30,566 nt of DNA from Reticulitermes lucifugus (GCA_026260175.1 JAKCWW010007003.1:1-30566); one strand, 5' to 3'; positions 1-11,010 are shown, counted from the stretch's first letter. Notes: generated from the sequence alone by a model not told the origin. Program-made: numbers and translations.

Positions 1-838
1 GAAATACATACAGCAGAGCCACTGGTGCCTGAGCCCAGTGACTGTGAGGTTGAGATGGCTATTAAAAATTTAAAAAGGCACAAATCACCAGGTATCGATC
101 AAATTCCAGCAGAAATGATTAATGCAGGAGGTAGGACAATTCGGTCCTGCGACCCATAAACTTATTAATTCTATTTGGAATAAAGAGGAACTGCCTGAGC
201 AGTGGAAGGAGTCAATCATTGTACCTATTTATGAAAAGGGTGATAAAACAGATTGCAGTAATTATCGAGGCATATCACTTTTGTCCAACACATACAAAAT
301 TCTATCCAACATCCTTCTGTCAAGGTTAACTCCATGTGCAAAGGAAATTATTGGGGATCATCAGTGTGGATTTACACTTAACAGGTCGACTACTGATCAT
401 ATATTCTGCATTCATCAAATACGTGAAAAAAATGGGAATACAATGAGGCAGTGCATCAGCTATTTATAGACTTCAAGAAAGCCTATAATTCAGTTAGGAG
501 GGAGGCCTTGTGTAATATTCTCATTGAATTTGATATCCCTATTTAACTAGTAACGCTAGTAAAAGTGTGTCTAAATGAAACCTATGGCAGTGTCCGGGTA
601 GGCAAACATTTGTCTGGCACATTTCCTATTAAGAATAGTTTGAAACAAGGAGATGATTTATCGCCATTGCTTTTCAACTTTACTTTGGAATATGCCATAA
701 GGAGGGTTCAGGCAAACCAGGAGGGCTTCAAATTAAATGGTACACATCAGCTTCTACTTTATGCTGATGATGTTATTATATTGGGCGGAAGCGTACATGC
801 TATACAGAAAAACACAGAAGTTTATTAGTCACTAGTAA
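1..838 (+). pseudogene. Degenerate non-LTR retrotransposon (LINE) reverse transcriptase, 5'- and 3'-truncated
   Basis: The translation, followed across frames, gives a LINE reverse transcriptase. It runs from a fingers segment (KSPGIDQIPAEM) through SNYRGISLLS and CGFTLNRSTTDHIF to motif A (LFIDFKKAYNSV, Asp codon 469-471), then LKQGDDLSPLLFNFTLEYA and the catalytic YADD at 760-771. The reading frame is already open at base 1, so the element starts outside the window. It is dead. The frame shifts near 140-150, shifts again in the A-run near 427, and has in-frame stops near 546 and at 826. The expected AYDSV of motif A reads AYNSV. The KGD-SNYRGISLLS style suggests an RTE-like clade, but this is tentative. 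Homology to the second copy at 14.3-15.3 kb stops at about 838 (…actagtaag), where unrelated PLE-like sequence begins. Confidence 0.9.
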
Positions 839-1240
839 GCGTCACACTAGTCACAACGCAACCAGCCGGTGCAGTACACAACGCACAACTCGTACAACAT
901 AACATAGGAAAACTTCAACATCCTTGTGATAACAGCATACAAGACTGGACTGCCTTTAATTTATATATAAAACAGATACGTAATTTTAACCTTTTATGTA
1001 AACACATTCCCTAGGATTTTACAGCTGAAAGAAATAATACCTAAATCCATTGGGAACTAAGATTCATTTTACTTTTATGTGAATGTACTAACTTTTTTTA
1101 AATTTAACAACAGATGTAAAGTCTATGTAAAAAACTTTGACCCCCTGAAGATGGCCTGTTATAGGCCGAAANATATGTAGGGGTGATTGACTTGGTTATA
1201 AGAATATAGTGCACATGTTGGTCTAATAAAACTTTTGATT
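839..1240 (+). mobile_element. Terminal (tail) segment of a Penelope-like element
   Basis: This stretch begins exactly where LINE homology ends. It has no coding potential and carries a hammerhead-type motif at 1140-1184. The sequence after the motif (tagtgcacatgttggtc) resembles the gtgcatttgttggtt that follows the corresponding motifs at 4.7 kb and 10.9 kb, so the three look like tails of related elements. Eukaryotic PLEs are known to carry hammerhead ribozymes in their terminal repeats. The right boundary near 1240 is a guess, set by the integrase scrap that begins around 1260. The left boundary is firmer because it interrupts the LINE. Confidence 0.5.
1140..1184 (+). ncRNA. Hammerhead ribozyme motif (PLE type, minimal helix III)
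   Basis: The core CTGAAGA (1145-1151) is followed by one unpaired T, then a perfect 5-bp stem II (GGCCT / AGGCC around a GTTAT loop), then GAAA (1168-1171). A very short helix III follows (A1171 with T1178, base 1172 with G1177), and the NUH cleavage triplet is GTA, ending at 1179. Helix I is closed by ACCCC (1140-1144) and GGGGT (1180-1184), a perfect 5-bp pairing. This is the type I order. Base 1172 is N in the assembly. The two related motifs read C there, which would complete helix III. The extra T between the core and stem II recurs in all copies in the window. Folding was done by eye only. Confidence 0.7.
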
Positions 1241-1259
1241 AATATACTGTGTCTTTCGC

Positions 1260-1400
1260 AGTAATTTGCCCACCGCCCTTGTCACCTACCTTAACGACTG
1301 TCACACTGCTGAGGATAACGATTTGGTGCACCTGCAGTTGGCCTTCAACAAGACTAAACACAAGTCCTCAGAGGCTACTCCTTTTGAGGCCATTTTCCCG
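1260..1400 (+). pseudogene. Ty3/gypsy-type integrase scrap
   Basis: One frame reads DNDLVHLQLAFNKTKH followed by SSEATPFEAIFPRLVS. This matches the C-terminal part of retroviral-type integrase cores, where a (L)xxAxNxxxHxSTxxTPF pattern precedes a GRxP-like turn. Only about 45 residues are recognisable. There is no DDE triad, no reverse transcriptase and no LTR nearby, so it is a relic. Beyond about 1400 the frame stays open to 1649 but shows no family resemblance. The polarity is plus, the same as the adjacent LINE and PLE scraps, although nothing suggests they were ever one element. Confidence 0.6.
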
Positions 1401-4400
1401 CGTCTGGTTTCATTGGGATGTAATATGGAATTTTATGCACAACATTGCCCGTTATTCTGTGAATTCACGCATCCAATGACTGAGAGGAAGTATAGCTACA
1501 TTGCTAAGCGAAACGGGTTTTGGGTCGATTTCATCAGCATGCGCCCCCTGCGGGTAACACTTTACACAAATACAGTTGATTCACGATCTGCTTTCGTGAA
1601 AGACAGTTGTAAGCAAATGCCAATACAGAAGTTTTATTGTATTTTATGATGATGACGCAGACGCACTTCTCTGCTGTTAAGTCGCACTAAAGAGTCGTTT
1701 GGAGATGACTCCAAAGTGGCAAAAATCTCGTCTGGTTTTTCCTCAGTTAGCACATGTCTTCTGCGTGTTCTTTTATTGTTTAAAATAAAGTATGTAACCT
1801 GAAAGCTTCTCACTTATTGGTACATTTTTTTCCTGTGTAGAAATGGCGCTTCCGGAAAATTTTGTCGGAATTGACGAAACTACTTATATCAACTGTATTT
1901 AAAGTAGGCTTATATATCATACAGAAAACAGCATAGCGACTAAGGATGAGTCATAGTTCTTGCGAGTTCCTATAAAATAATTTTGGAAAAGACCTCGTAT
2001 CTTGGCTTGGTTTATAGCATAAACTACCCTACGGGAACTGACTATTGAGTGGGGTCATTTAAAATAACAGTACTGAAAATGAGTCTTGAACGCTCTGTAG
2101 GGACGCACGAAAATTGCTGCATAGTGGACTGGGTTATGAAATGATTTTTGTACATTCTATGCACTAAGTGCACGTAGCAAATTCATAAGGTGGAGGTTGT
2201 GCTTATGCATCTACCTGCTTTCTTCAAATTCGAAACCCTGAAATGTTTTAGATGAAACTTTTCATTGTTCGTGAATACGAAGTATTTATATAATTTTAGT
2301 GTGTATAAAACTAATCATATGCTAATTTTACATGAAATTAAAACAAAAATTTTACAGATTATTTATATGGTTCTACGCAAGACGAATTAGTATAAATTAT
2401 TATAAAACATAGACATCACGCATGATTCTTAATTATGGATAATAATTAAATATAAGGAAAACAATTCATTACTTCATGTAGTGTTTTATCTAGCGAGTTC
2501 TTGGTTTAGAAACATTAGATTTATACCTGAGACAAGGAAAATCGAGACCAATAAAGAATTAAAACCTGTAAATATTTCGCCAATTTTGAAGTGTCCACCA
2601 CATGGACTATAAAGAAGCTACCTTATGGGATCGCAGGCAGTGTCGTCTAATAGGTGTGGATCGAAGTTAGGTGAAGAATCGTGACAAATGCAGCAGGTTT
2701 CGCTGAAACTTCAGTTCAAATGTACCACACCACACTGTCACATTTCAGAACACAGTAGTAGTAGTATGCTTGTGTCTGGAAATAATTTATATAACGAATT
2801 GAGTAAGCGCTTCAACCTCTATTTAATTTAACAAGCAAGAACATTTTATAATAATCCCCTACTCGATGACAAAGAACACAATGATTAAAAACAAACTAGA
2901 ATTAAAAGATCGTTATTAAAATTGAAACGAGTGCTGCACATATAAAGGAAAATAAATTATAATTTTAAAGTCTTTTGGATTTATAATTAAAAATTCCTGC
3001 AAACAATGTAGATCCGTGTAAAAAGAAATTAAAGCTTTTGTGAAAAAATATAGGATTTTAAGAATAGAATCACCACACATTTATCGACACAAGTTTTAAA
3101 ACCACCTACACACATATTCTGGCTACGTACAACGATTTTAATCAGAAGAGTTCCAAAACACATAATTATATGAAAGGGTAATTTAGGAAATTTTATTTCG
3201 GTTGAAATTGCAATCTACTACGTAAGCATGACATGTATTTTCTTAGGTAATTGGTAAAGCTTCAGGGAAAAATACAGTTTCATCTCAGGTTCTGAAGTGA
3301 ATGGCAGCATGTTTCTGAGAAACGTCAGAACCATGTTTTTATGACACATATAACTACATTCTTAATCATCACTTTCACAGGGCCTCATATCCAAATGTTA
3401 TTTTATTTATATGGAGGAGTTTGTGCGACAGCTTGGATTATTGAAATACACATCGATTAACCTGATCTGGGTTCTTCGTGTCTTTTATTACTTATTCGAA
3501 ATTCATTTTGGAGCGTGCTTTTAAATATGGTTACATTACTCAACTAAACTCTACATCGCACGTGAGAATTTTCTTATATAATTCAAAGTTAATTAACCTC
3601 TGTAGTTGACGCAACATTTTCCATCAAACTAGGAGCCCAGAAACCGTTTTATTGAATATAAAGGGAGAGGTCAATAAGATAAGATATTCCACGGAGAAAG
3701 AAGCACATGAAATGTGGGAGTGCAAACAGATCTTGGAAAGGGAAGAGAAATTTTAAAGAAGTCATTATAGGAAGGGAAGAAAATTTGCATTAAACCGGCA
3801 CTGTTTCTTCATAATTAGGGAAAAGAAAGTAAGAGAAGTTTACTTAATTATGCATGCAAGAGTTAGTGGATAGTAACTTGTTTGAGGAAAAACAAACGAT
3901 CTTATAAAAGATAATATTCGACGTAACTTGATCCACTTAAATATAACAAATAGATTTCGCATTTTACTAGTAGCTTCACATGTGCGTGTAAAGTTTTCTG
4001 TCACAATAACGGAATAACATATTGTGAGGTTTTTCGTAAATAATTGCAGAGGATATTTTGACCAAACATAAAAAAATGCAAGAGCCTGGAAAACATTGTG
4101 TAACGAGGAACTTCACAATTTTTTCTCGCTGCAAAATATTGTTACATAAGTAAAGGAAATCTGTGCAGCACAATCCTGCTTGGAAAACTAGTAGTCGCTC
4201 AGCTACTGAAGACGTTCTAAACCCTTTTACTGAATCCGAGGTTTCATTCGCATATTGAAAATCACGTTCAATTACCTAGTCATGAGCAAGACTAATCAAA
4301 TTCATTTTCTCATATCATTATTTTATCCCTTCTACGCCTAGGGTCACATTTTCCAACTAAAATTATGCACTCTAGTTGTACCCTTCGAACAACAATTCAC

Positions 4401-4599
4401 ACGTAGAAAAAATAAAATATTTAATCAACAAAAATGTATTTATATTTTTTAAACTTTAAAGTACATCTCGATATACAATGTTTGAAGTTATCAATTTATA
4501 TCAATCTGTCGTTTCCTATACATTTTCATTGATGATGACGATAGTGATAGTAATGCTTGCAGGATCTTAATAAGTAAACATAAACGACTGGAAACTATA
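1401..4599. other. AT-rich non-coding stretch, no recognised feature
   Basis: I see no gene, tRNA or clear transposon here. The open frames in this stretch (up to 127 residues, between 1249 and 1649) have no recognisable motif beyond the integrase scrap. A small AGT-AGT-AGT run lies near 2757. The stretch is probably old, unalignable intergenic or intronic DNA. Confidence 0.6.
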
Positions 4600-4685
4600 T
4601 ATTATATACACCGTGCATCTTGTCACAATATTTATAACAACCAACAAATGCACTAGATAAAATACATATATAATGTATACTAAAG

Positions 4686-4728
4686 ACCACTACATATGTT
4701 TCGACAACAAGTTGTCATCCTCAGGGGT
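4686..4728 (-). ncRNA. Hammerhead ribozyme motif at the PLE 3' end
   Basis: On the minus strand CTGAGGA (4724-4718) is followed by an extra T, a perfect 5-bp stem II (GACAA / TTGTC with a CTTG loop), GAAA (4702-4699), then CATATGTA. CATATGTA supplies the tiny helix III and the GTA cleavage triplet. Helix I is poor: ACCC can pair only in part with GTGG. The fold is therefore core-intact but possibly weak. It sits about 360 bp downstream of the endonuclease stop, in the same orientation. Confidence 0.65.
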
Positions 4729-5025
4729 TTCATCGCAAAGGAACACAAAAACATCCATCAATTTACACGTTCAAAAGATCAAACATTAAAAAACCAAAAC
4801 ATACAAAAGCCACAATCATAATTTACAATAATGCAATGTTAAAATATTAAAAGTGGCAAAACAATACACTTATGGTGTTTGTATTAATTTAAGTCATGTA
4901 GACTGCACACAAGCATCTGCACAGATCAAATATGGATCTCGTCCTGAAAATGTATTATGCCTACGAGTTATGGGTGATTATATATTAAGATGTATCGAAA
5001 GTGACTATGAATATTATTATAAAAG

Positions 5026-5042
5026 GTGTGTGTGTGTGTGTG
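5026..5042. repeat. (GT)n microsatellite
   Basis: An uninterrupted GT dinucleotide run of 17 bases, followed by further G/T-rich sequence up to about 5090. It lies between the PLE endonuclease fragment and its terminal motif. Confidence 0.9.
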
Positions 5043-5085
5043 GCAGCGTGTGCGATGCATTGTGCGGAGTAGTGTGGTGTGCTGA

Positions 5086-5481
5086 CTAGCTGTGCTGTTG
5101 CGACGTTCTGTGGAAGTATGCAATCTCTGCGCATGCATCTAGGGATATTTTGTTAGAAACGTAAGCAAATAAAGGATTTCTTTCACCTACGTTTTGTTCG
5201 TCTATTAAGGATCCTGGCTGTTGATATAATTGAATGTAAAAATTCTCAAGACAGTTCATCCACCAAACTTTATTACATGGTTTTATGAGTAGCATGGTAG
5301 TGTGTATGGGGTCATATTCATGTTTGTTATTTAAAATATGCAGCATATATGCGGACTTTGGTTTATTTGTTTTAATACATCTGTGATATTCCAAAAATCT
5401 TATTTTAAGATTAGAATCAGTCTGGCCAACATAAATGTCACATGTATTACATTTTAGACTATATATTCCACTGGTTGGCAC
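5086..5481 (-). CDS. GIY-YIG endonuclease domain of a Penelope-like retroelement (fragment)
   Basis: The 131-residue frame contains the GIY-YIG nuclease fold signature. Residues 5-7 are GIY and 17-19 are YVG (the YIG position). The likely catalytic Arg is R28 (LKIRFLEYH) and the likely metal-binding Glu is E79 (MNCLENFYI). The CNTC at 11-14, with later His residues in the SAYMLHIL and KHEY segments (H48, H54), fits the zinc-binding CCHH pattern typical of PLE endonucleases. In PLEs this domain nicks target DNA to prime reverse transcription. The frame stays open upstream to 5508, so the Met at 5481 is probably internal rather than a true start. No reverse transcriptase precedes it, so this is a truncated, probably non-functional copy, although the domain itself has no stop or frameshift. 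Confidence 0.85.
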   Translation of the reverse strand: MPTSGIYSLKCNTCDIYVGQTDSNLKIRFLEYHRCIKTNKPKSAYMLHILNNKHEYDPIHTTMLLIKPCNKVWWMNCLENFYIQLYQQPGSLIDEQNVGERNPLFAYVSNKISLDACAEIAYFHRTSQQHS

Positions 5482-5508
5482 TACTAGAGGACAAGGGAAG
5501 CTAACGTA

Positions 5509-6553
5509 TTACATGTATTTTCCTTGGCCTCCGGTGGAGGCAGCACTGTAAATTCATAACGTTAGCTTTTTGTTTAAAAACAAATATTTGAGACGAACTT
5601 AATAAAAACGAAGGAGATTGCCATCAATGGTGAATCATAAGCTTACTAAAAATGTTCGTCTTGAAAACATCCAATGGGTATTTCAAATCTCTATTTCGCG
5701 AAAAAATGTTGCCGTAATAATATATAATATATGTGTAATATTTTAGCAAATATTTTATAGTAACATGATAACAGAGTATAACGTTATGTGGGCATACAGC
5801 ACACATGGGATAGATGACAAATGATGTAAAATATTTATGGCTCCTTTGGATACAGCGCAAAAGTGCAAAACCAATAATATACACTGTGGTGACATCGCAG
5901 GTTGGACAGCTGACCGGCATGCAAAAAGGGTCGAGGAATAATAAAGATAATTGTAAGGGATTATTAATTATAAGTACACATTCCTTCTGAAATCGTAAAG
6001 AGCTTCTTCACAACCAAAGTAACTTGGACTGACATTTGCGTGAGTTAAGAATAACGTCATGTAGGCACAATAATAGAAACTACTAAAAAGTAGTAACTGT
6101 AAAGAGATACTCATAGATAAAACGAATAGTTTCAGCAAGGAGAAAAAATAGCGATACAAATAGAATTGTGTACAATGGTGACGTCACAGTTTATTGTGAC
6201 TGGACTTTGCCAGTCTGGTCATAATATATTACCGGTGTGCCAAACAATTTGATCATTTTTCTAAATCGTGCGTGTAAGATGTGATTGAACATTGTACAAG
6301 TGTTACTGACGAGAACATAACGCCAAGGAACAGTCACTGAAGAAGCGGCATTATGTCATGCTTTGGTCGAATGAAGCTGGTAGTTGTAATGTCCAAGCCT
6401 TTTAATGGGCTGTAAATACTCATTGTCGGCTGACACGGGTGCCACCAGATTCCATTACCTTTTGTACTTTACTAGACATGCGGTAGCCAGGTATATTAAA
6501 ATAATAAACCGTTATTGCCCAGTGGTTATTATAAATAACACTTGCTGTAATAT
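5509..6553. other. Non-coding, no recognised feature
   Basis: Short open frames on the minus strand (98 and 63 residues) have low-complexity, hydrophobic, AT-driven composition and no family motif. A small perfect hairpin (GCCTCC-GGT-GGAGGC) sits at 5527-5541, just upstream of the PLE endonuclease frame. Confidence 0.55.
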
Positions 6554-6763
6554 TTAGAAAATGCATTTTTCCGCACAATGCATATGTGGTTTGTATCGTT
6601 CATGCAACCAAGAACAATTACTTACACGAGCGGTTTTAATGGATGTGATATGTTTCGCAGTCTTCTGTCTTCTGCAATATTCTAGCGTTAATCGATAGTT
6701 AGTTACTGACGTTTCGGGACACTCTACCGGTCCGATACCAATCAACGCTTCGCAACAACCCAA
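6554..6763 (-). repeat. Solo copy of a dispersed repeat with an eroded hammerhead-like hairpin
   Basis: The minus-strand translation contains PVECPETSVTNYRLTLEY, which parallels GPKSCPEKSVRNYHSTQRK from the repeat at 13.47 kb. At the DNA level both derive from a hairpin of the form GGGACC … GTCCC-GAAACGTC, here at about 6735-6704. The 5' core (TGAAGA) is no longer recognisable in this copy. The open frame is a by-product of the repeat and is not a gene. Confidence 0.55.
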
Positions 6764-9700
6764 AAGAGTGAAGAAGCCTGAAATCGCTCATGACCTACTT
6801 TCTCTGTGGGACAGAAACTGACTTTTGTATAAAATTTAAAGGAATTGTATGTGCGAAACAAAATATAGCATAACATTCTTTATAAATTCCTAATTGACAG
6901 AGGCCAGCGGTGCACAAATCCCGGACTCCAGGTCGCCGGAAAGACTAAATATTTTAAAGAGGATCCCAAAAGTTTTGGGCCCTTAGTATGAAATATTCAT
7001 TATATTACCAATATGGAACTTAGAATTTTCAGGTCGTCCAAAGAATGTTGGAAAATTTGTGCACCCTTCTGCACTTGTATGTGTTTAACATTACAAATAA
7101 TATCCAATTTGCTTAACTCTCTTAGAATGTATGTATTGAAATATGGGTACTTGACAAAAAAAACAGGACACTGGGCACAATACAGATTCATCCTTCTGTC
7201 AGAAAATAATTCAGAAAATGATTATTTGTGCAATGTTGACACTCACTAATTAATAAAATCTGGTAGTGTGTTCCGGTGGGAAGGGAGAAGGGAGGGCGGC
7301 TCTTCGCCAAGACGGAGAGACTAACTGACTCTCAGATGTTCCGTCTTCAAAGTTCTGATGTACTTAACAGGTCTGTGTTTCCGTACAAGTTTCCGCATAG
7401 TATCTGAATCATGAGATTCGATACGAGGTCAAACGACGTCTTAGGGATATCTGACGTAACAGACAATTAAAATAAGGGTTACTTCTCGGAGGTTAGAATG
7501 TATGAAATCGGGGGGATCGTGCAATTCTCCGAGACTCCACACAACGTCGGTCATCGGCTTCGGCAAATATTAATGGCTTCAGAAATGGTATAATAGCAGA
7601 TGGCGTGGATTTTGTCTTCTGAAGGTTCCATAAAGAGATGAACTTTCATGCAATTTTAATTGAATGTGAATCTACGCCAATGATGAACTATAAGTATTTT
7701 ATATCAGTAGAGGTCTACGCACTCAACAGCGGTGTAAGAACTAATTTGATGGATCATTTGAGGCTTTCGTGGCTTTGGAGAGTCATATTCTTATTTTCTC
7801 GGTTATAATATCGTGTTAAGGATATCATGAAAATGGAGAAAGTATGTCTTTCCGAAATGCTGGTGTCAAGCTCGTGTCTATATGTTGTCATAATGCAGAA
7901 CACCACAAAACGAATATTTGTGTAGAATCTTGATTAAAATTGGGGCATCAGAAAAGAAAGAATAACACAGGTTACAAAATGCAAGACAGAGCAAATGGGC
8001 AAAAAGGTCCGCATGGTGTTCGTTCTATTATGCTCGATAGCAAAGGCATGTTAAAAGAGACCAGTGTGGAATATTAGTGATTAATCAGGGTAGGAAGAAA
8101 CAATGATTGATAAACAGAGTGGACTGACAGGTGATGATGGCAGTTATATGGAAGTCGTGTTCGCTGGTGAGTTGTAGGCCTATGCACTTTTTGCGAACAC
8201 ATATTTTAAGGTTATGTATGATTCACAAGGAGAAAAAGTCTGTGAAATAGATGGAATATTGAACATTTTAATACAAACTAGCCTCATATTGGTTATATCT
8301 TATATCAGAGAAATGGGATTGTGGCTAAAGAATATGAATGCAGTTCAAAAGAAAATTTTATAGGCGTATGGGGAAAGTGAATTCAATTTTAAAATTTGCA
8401 CAGATATACGGAGACTTAGTTCGTGCACATTTAGACAGTAGTATCAATGTGCTGGAAGAAGGGTACTAAGAGGACTGCCATAATAATTATGAAGCTTTCA
8501 AGAAAAATCTGTCTCCAGCTTGTTCTACAAATTGCGTTTTTAGAGCAGTGTTTTATTGAAGAAATAACAATTTTGATAAGCGAAGTGGTTCCAGAGTCTT
8601 GACGGAGAAGTAATACACGTTCCGGAATGCGGAATCGATATAGACACTGGAGATGAAGAACAGTGATAATTATGTGGATTTTCAATCTCATGTTATAGAT
8701 ACCCGCTTTCATCATATATCGGTGTAACTGACACCAATGCAAATACCCAGTATTACTATTATGTTGTACCGAACTCGATTGGAAAGTAGAAATATGGAGT
8801 CCAAGATTCGAATAAAGTAATTGAATTTCAGTGTTAATTACTGGCTATAATCCTTGAGGGTTTCGATCACAGTCTCATTCCGGAGGCGAAATATAGTGGC
8901 TAGAACAGTTCACAAAATTAGTCAGGCCCTGAAAACCTAGTTGCTACTTGTACAACTCACAAAATTCGTTACTATGGTAACCAACCCACATGACGTATAG
9001 GCATTCTGTACGTTTTACAGATGAATGAAAAAAAGAATGGAAACGGATGGACATATGGATACTAGAAATACAAGCTAGTTTATTGTAGTTATAAATCTAA
9101 TTAACATATTAACATATTACGTAGATGAAGCACGTACCACACAACAACCTTCGCCTTGCTCGCTATTGGACTGCACGTACTGTTAACCATGAACACAGAT
9201 TCACGTAAATAGTATCCACTATGTACCAACACGCCTTAAAAATATTCTCCACTTAGTAATAACGCAGAGAGTTAACATATATTAATAAAGGATGACAGCA
9301 GCATTATATACAGAGGGAATTATTATACTTCAACAAAATACGTACACGGTTTACAAAATTAATCAGAAATACGTAAATTAAAATTCACTACGCGTTAACA
9401 TTTTAGAGTTACGTGCCTTGCATCAACGACACAGAGCGTTTGAAACACCACATAAGGACTATACGCATACCACTTGTATTTTAATAACATATTTTAATTT
9501 TTAATATTTTTATATTTGTTATTCCACTATTTTGAATAACGACACTGAAAAAATATGACAATTGCTGTTTGTAAAGGGAAGGCCTCTTCCTAAAACGAAA
9601 ACATCCTTATATACGTTTGGAATGACTATCTGATAATGGCCACATAAATTGGCAGAAACATGTTTTAGCATGAATACTTGTATAATGAGTATATAACTTT

Positions 9701-10555
9701 ACTATACTAAGTGATGTGTTATTAGGACCTTATAATTAATTATTTGATTGATCAAAACAACGGGATAACGTTACCCCAAAGACTTGCGTTATGCATCTTT
9801 TATCTCTTGATCTCTTCTGTGGGATTTATTTCCTTATTGAGGATTCCATCTAAGATGCCAATTTTGTTTATATTTGAAAATCGGGATTGCCAATTCAAAT
9901 GAAAGCCTGTGTAGTTTTCAAATTTGCATCTGCGTTAGCTTATTATATATGATGTAAAAGACGCATTTCAAACTGCCTAATTTAGTGACTTTTTCTACTT
10001 CCACTTTAATATTGAAATGGGCTGAAATTTGGGCCTATGTTAGGCTAAAAATGTAAAATATTATTTGTTGGAATATGGATATATATATACTTATGTACAT
10101 AGATGGACATATTTACTTATATATGGATGTGTGTTATCAAAACCACTCTTGAATCATTTCACGGAATGCGGTATTGTGTTTCATTACAGCAATTTTATAA
10201 CCAAGATTGTGCGTTCTGAAGCACCAATTACACAGGTCTACAAAACAAAACTTTTTAAAAGCTGTTTAAGTTTAAATAATTGATTTTGTATAATTAACAC
10301 ATGCTGATTACAGAAATAACTTCCATTTTGCTGAATCACATCACATTATTTCACAATTCTGAAAGAAATATATAAAACAAAATATTTGAAATTGCAATGT
10401 CGCAATGCATGTATGACATATGAACTACATAAAATTCCAATAACTTGGAGAAAATATGAGCAGTTTTACATTTTTAATAGGATTTAAACATTATGAATAC
10501 AAAATAATCATCAGTTACTGTATTACATTTGAATTTTTCACAAAAACAGCAAAAC
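6764..10555. other. Long stretch without recognised genes
   Basis: Open frames here are at most 103 residues (for example 8742-8431 minus) and have no recognisable domain. The TATA-rich patch around 10075-10130 is simple sequence. The only recognised scrap is a small piece of the TGACGT/ATGGTAACC repeat at 8963-9000, listed separately. Confidence 0.5.
8963..9000 (+). repeat. Scrap of the ATGGTAACC/TGACGT dispersed repeat
   Basis: The sequence gttactatggtaaccaac, followed shortly by TGACGT, resembles the GGTAACCATGGCAACC and TGACGTCA cluster at 22.36-22.39 kb. Only about 35 bases are comparable, so this is a weak call. Confidence 0.3.
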
Positions 10556-10568
10556 GTAACACTAAAAT

Positions 10569-10727
10569 AGTATTCAGTAACCAATAAATGCACAAACATA
10601 AACTACTTTATAGTTTTTATTAATATCGATGCATTCCCTTACACGTGTTTCGGTTCGTAGACCATCTTCAGGGGGGTAACAAGCTACTACATTTCACATG
10701 CCGAAGAACACACTTGTTTTAGAAGTG
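10569..10727 (-). repeat. Left arm of a 159-bp inverted repeat
   Basis: It pairs with 10852-11010. Comparison by eye shows only scattered substitutions and no length difference across the arms, including the shared block tgccgaagaacacacttg. The close match implies a recent common origin or gene conversion between the arms. Confidence 0.9.
10636..10676 (-). ncRNA. Hammerhead ribozyme motif, left arm
   Basis: On the minus strand CTGAAGA (10671-10665) plus one T leads into a short stem II (GGT / ACC), an intact GAAA (10651-10648), then CACGTGTA with the GTA triplet. Helix I pairs three G with the C-run but has an A-C mismatch next to the cleavage site. All core residues visible in the classical hammerhead are present. 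Confidence 0.6.
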
Positions 10728-10851
10728 ATAAAAACACATTTGAATTTGCAAAATATATAACACTATATAGTAACTTATAATTTTATCGTATAAGTTAAAG
10801 TCAAAAGTTAAAATAGCAGTGTTGTCACTTGATGCATAGAAGACTTTTAAG

Positions 10852-11010
10852 CACTTCTAAAACAAGTGTGTTCTTCGGCATGTGAAGTGTAGTAGCTTGT
10901 TACCCCCCTGAAGATGGTCTACGGACCTAAACACGTGTAGGGGAATGCATCGATATTAATAAAAACTATAAAGTAGTTTATGTTTGTGCATTTGTTGGTT
11001 ACTGAATACT
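10852..11010 (+). repeat. Right arm of the 159-bp inverted repeat
   Basis: Reverse complement of 10569-10727. The spacer between the arms (10728-10851) has no coding potential. Confidence 0.9.
10903..10944 (+). ncRNA. Hammerhead ribozyme motif, right arm (core base altered)
   Basis: CTGAAGA (10908-10914) with the extra T, a 4-bp stem II (GGTC / GACC), then TAAA where the left arm has GAAA, then CACGTGTA. Helix I is strong (CCCC with GGGG at 10940-10943). The G-to-T change hits the conserved G12 position, so this copy is probably catalytically dead although its helices are better than those of the left arm. Confidence 0.55.

Larger units (their letters stand above)
4600..5508 (-). mobile_element. 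Penelope-like element, 5'-truncated endonuclease end plus terminal region
   Basis: On the minus strand the order is GIY-YIG endonuclease (5508 to 5086), a short spacer containing a GT microsatellite, a hammerhead motif (4728 to 4686) and a tail (gtgcatttgttggtt … atgcacggtg) down to about 4600. In full-length PLEs the endonuclease lies at the C-terminus of the reverse transcriptase, followed by a terminal repeat with the ribozyme, so order and polarity fit. The reverse transcriptase part is missing; the sequence above 5508 shows no RT motifs. The 3' tail motifs are shared with the inverted pair at 10.6-11.0 kb. Confidence 0.75.

Noticed and set aside
4853..5089. 78-residue plus-strand frame ending in a Cys/Val-rich tail
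   Set aside because: The tail is a translation of the GT microsatellite, and the frame lies opposite the PLE spacer.
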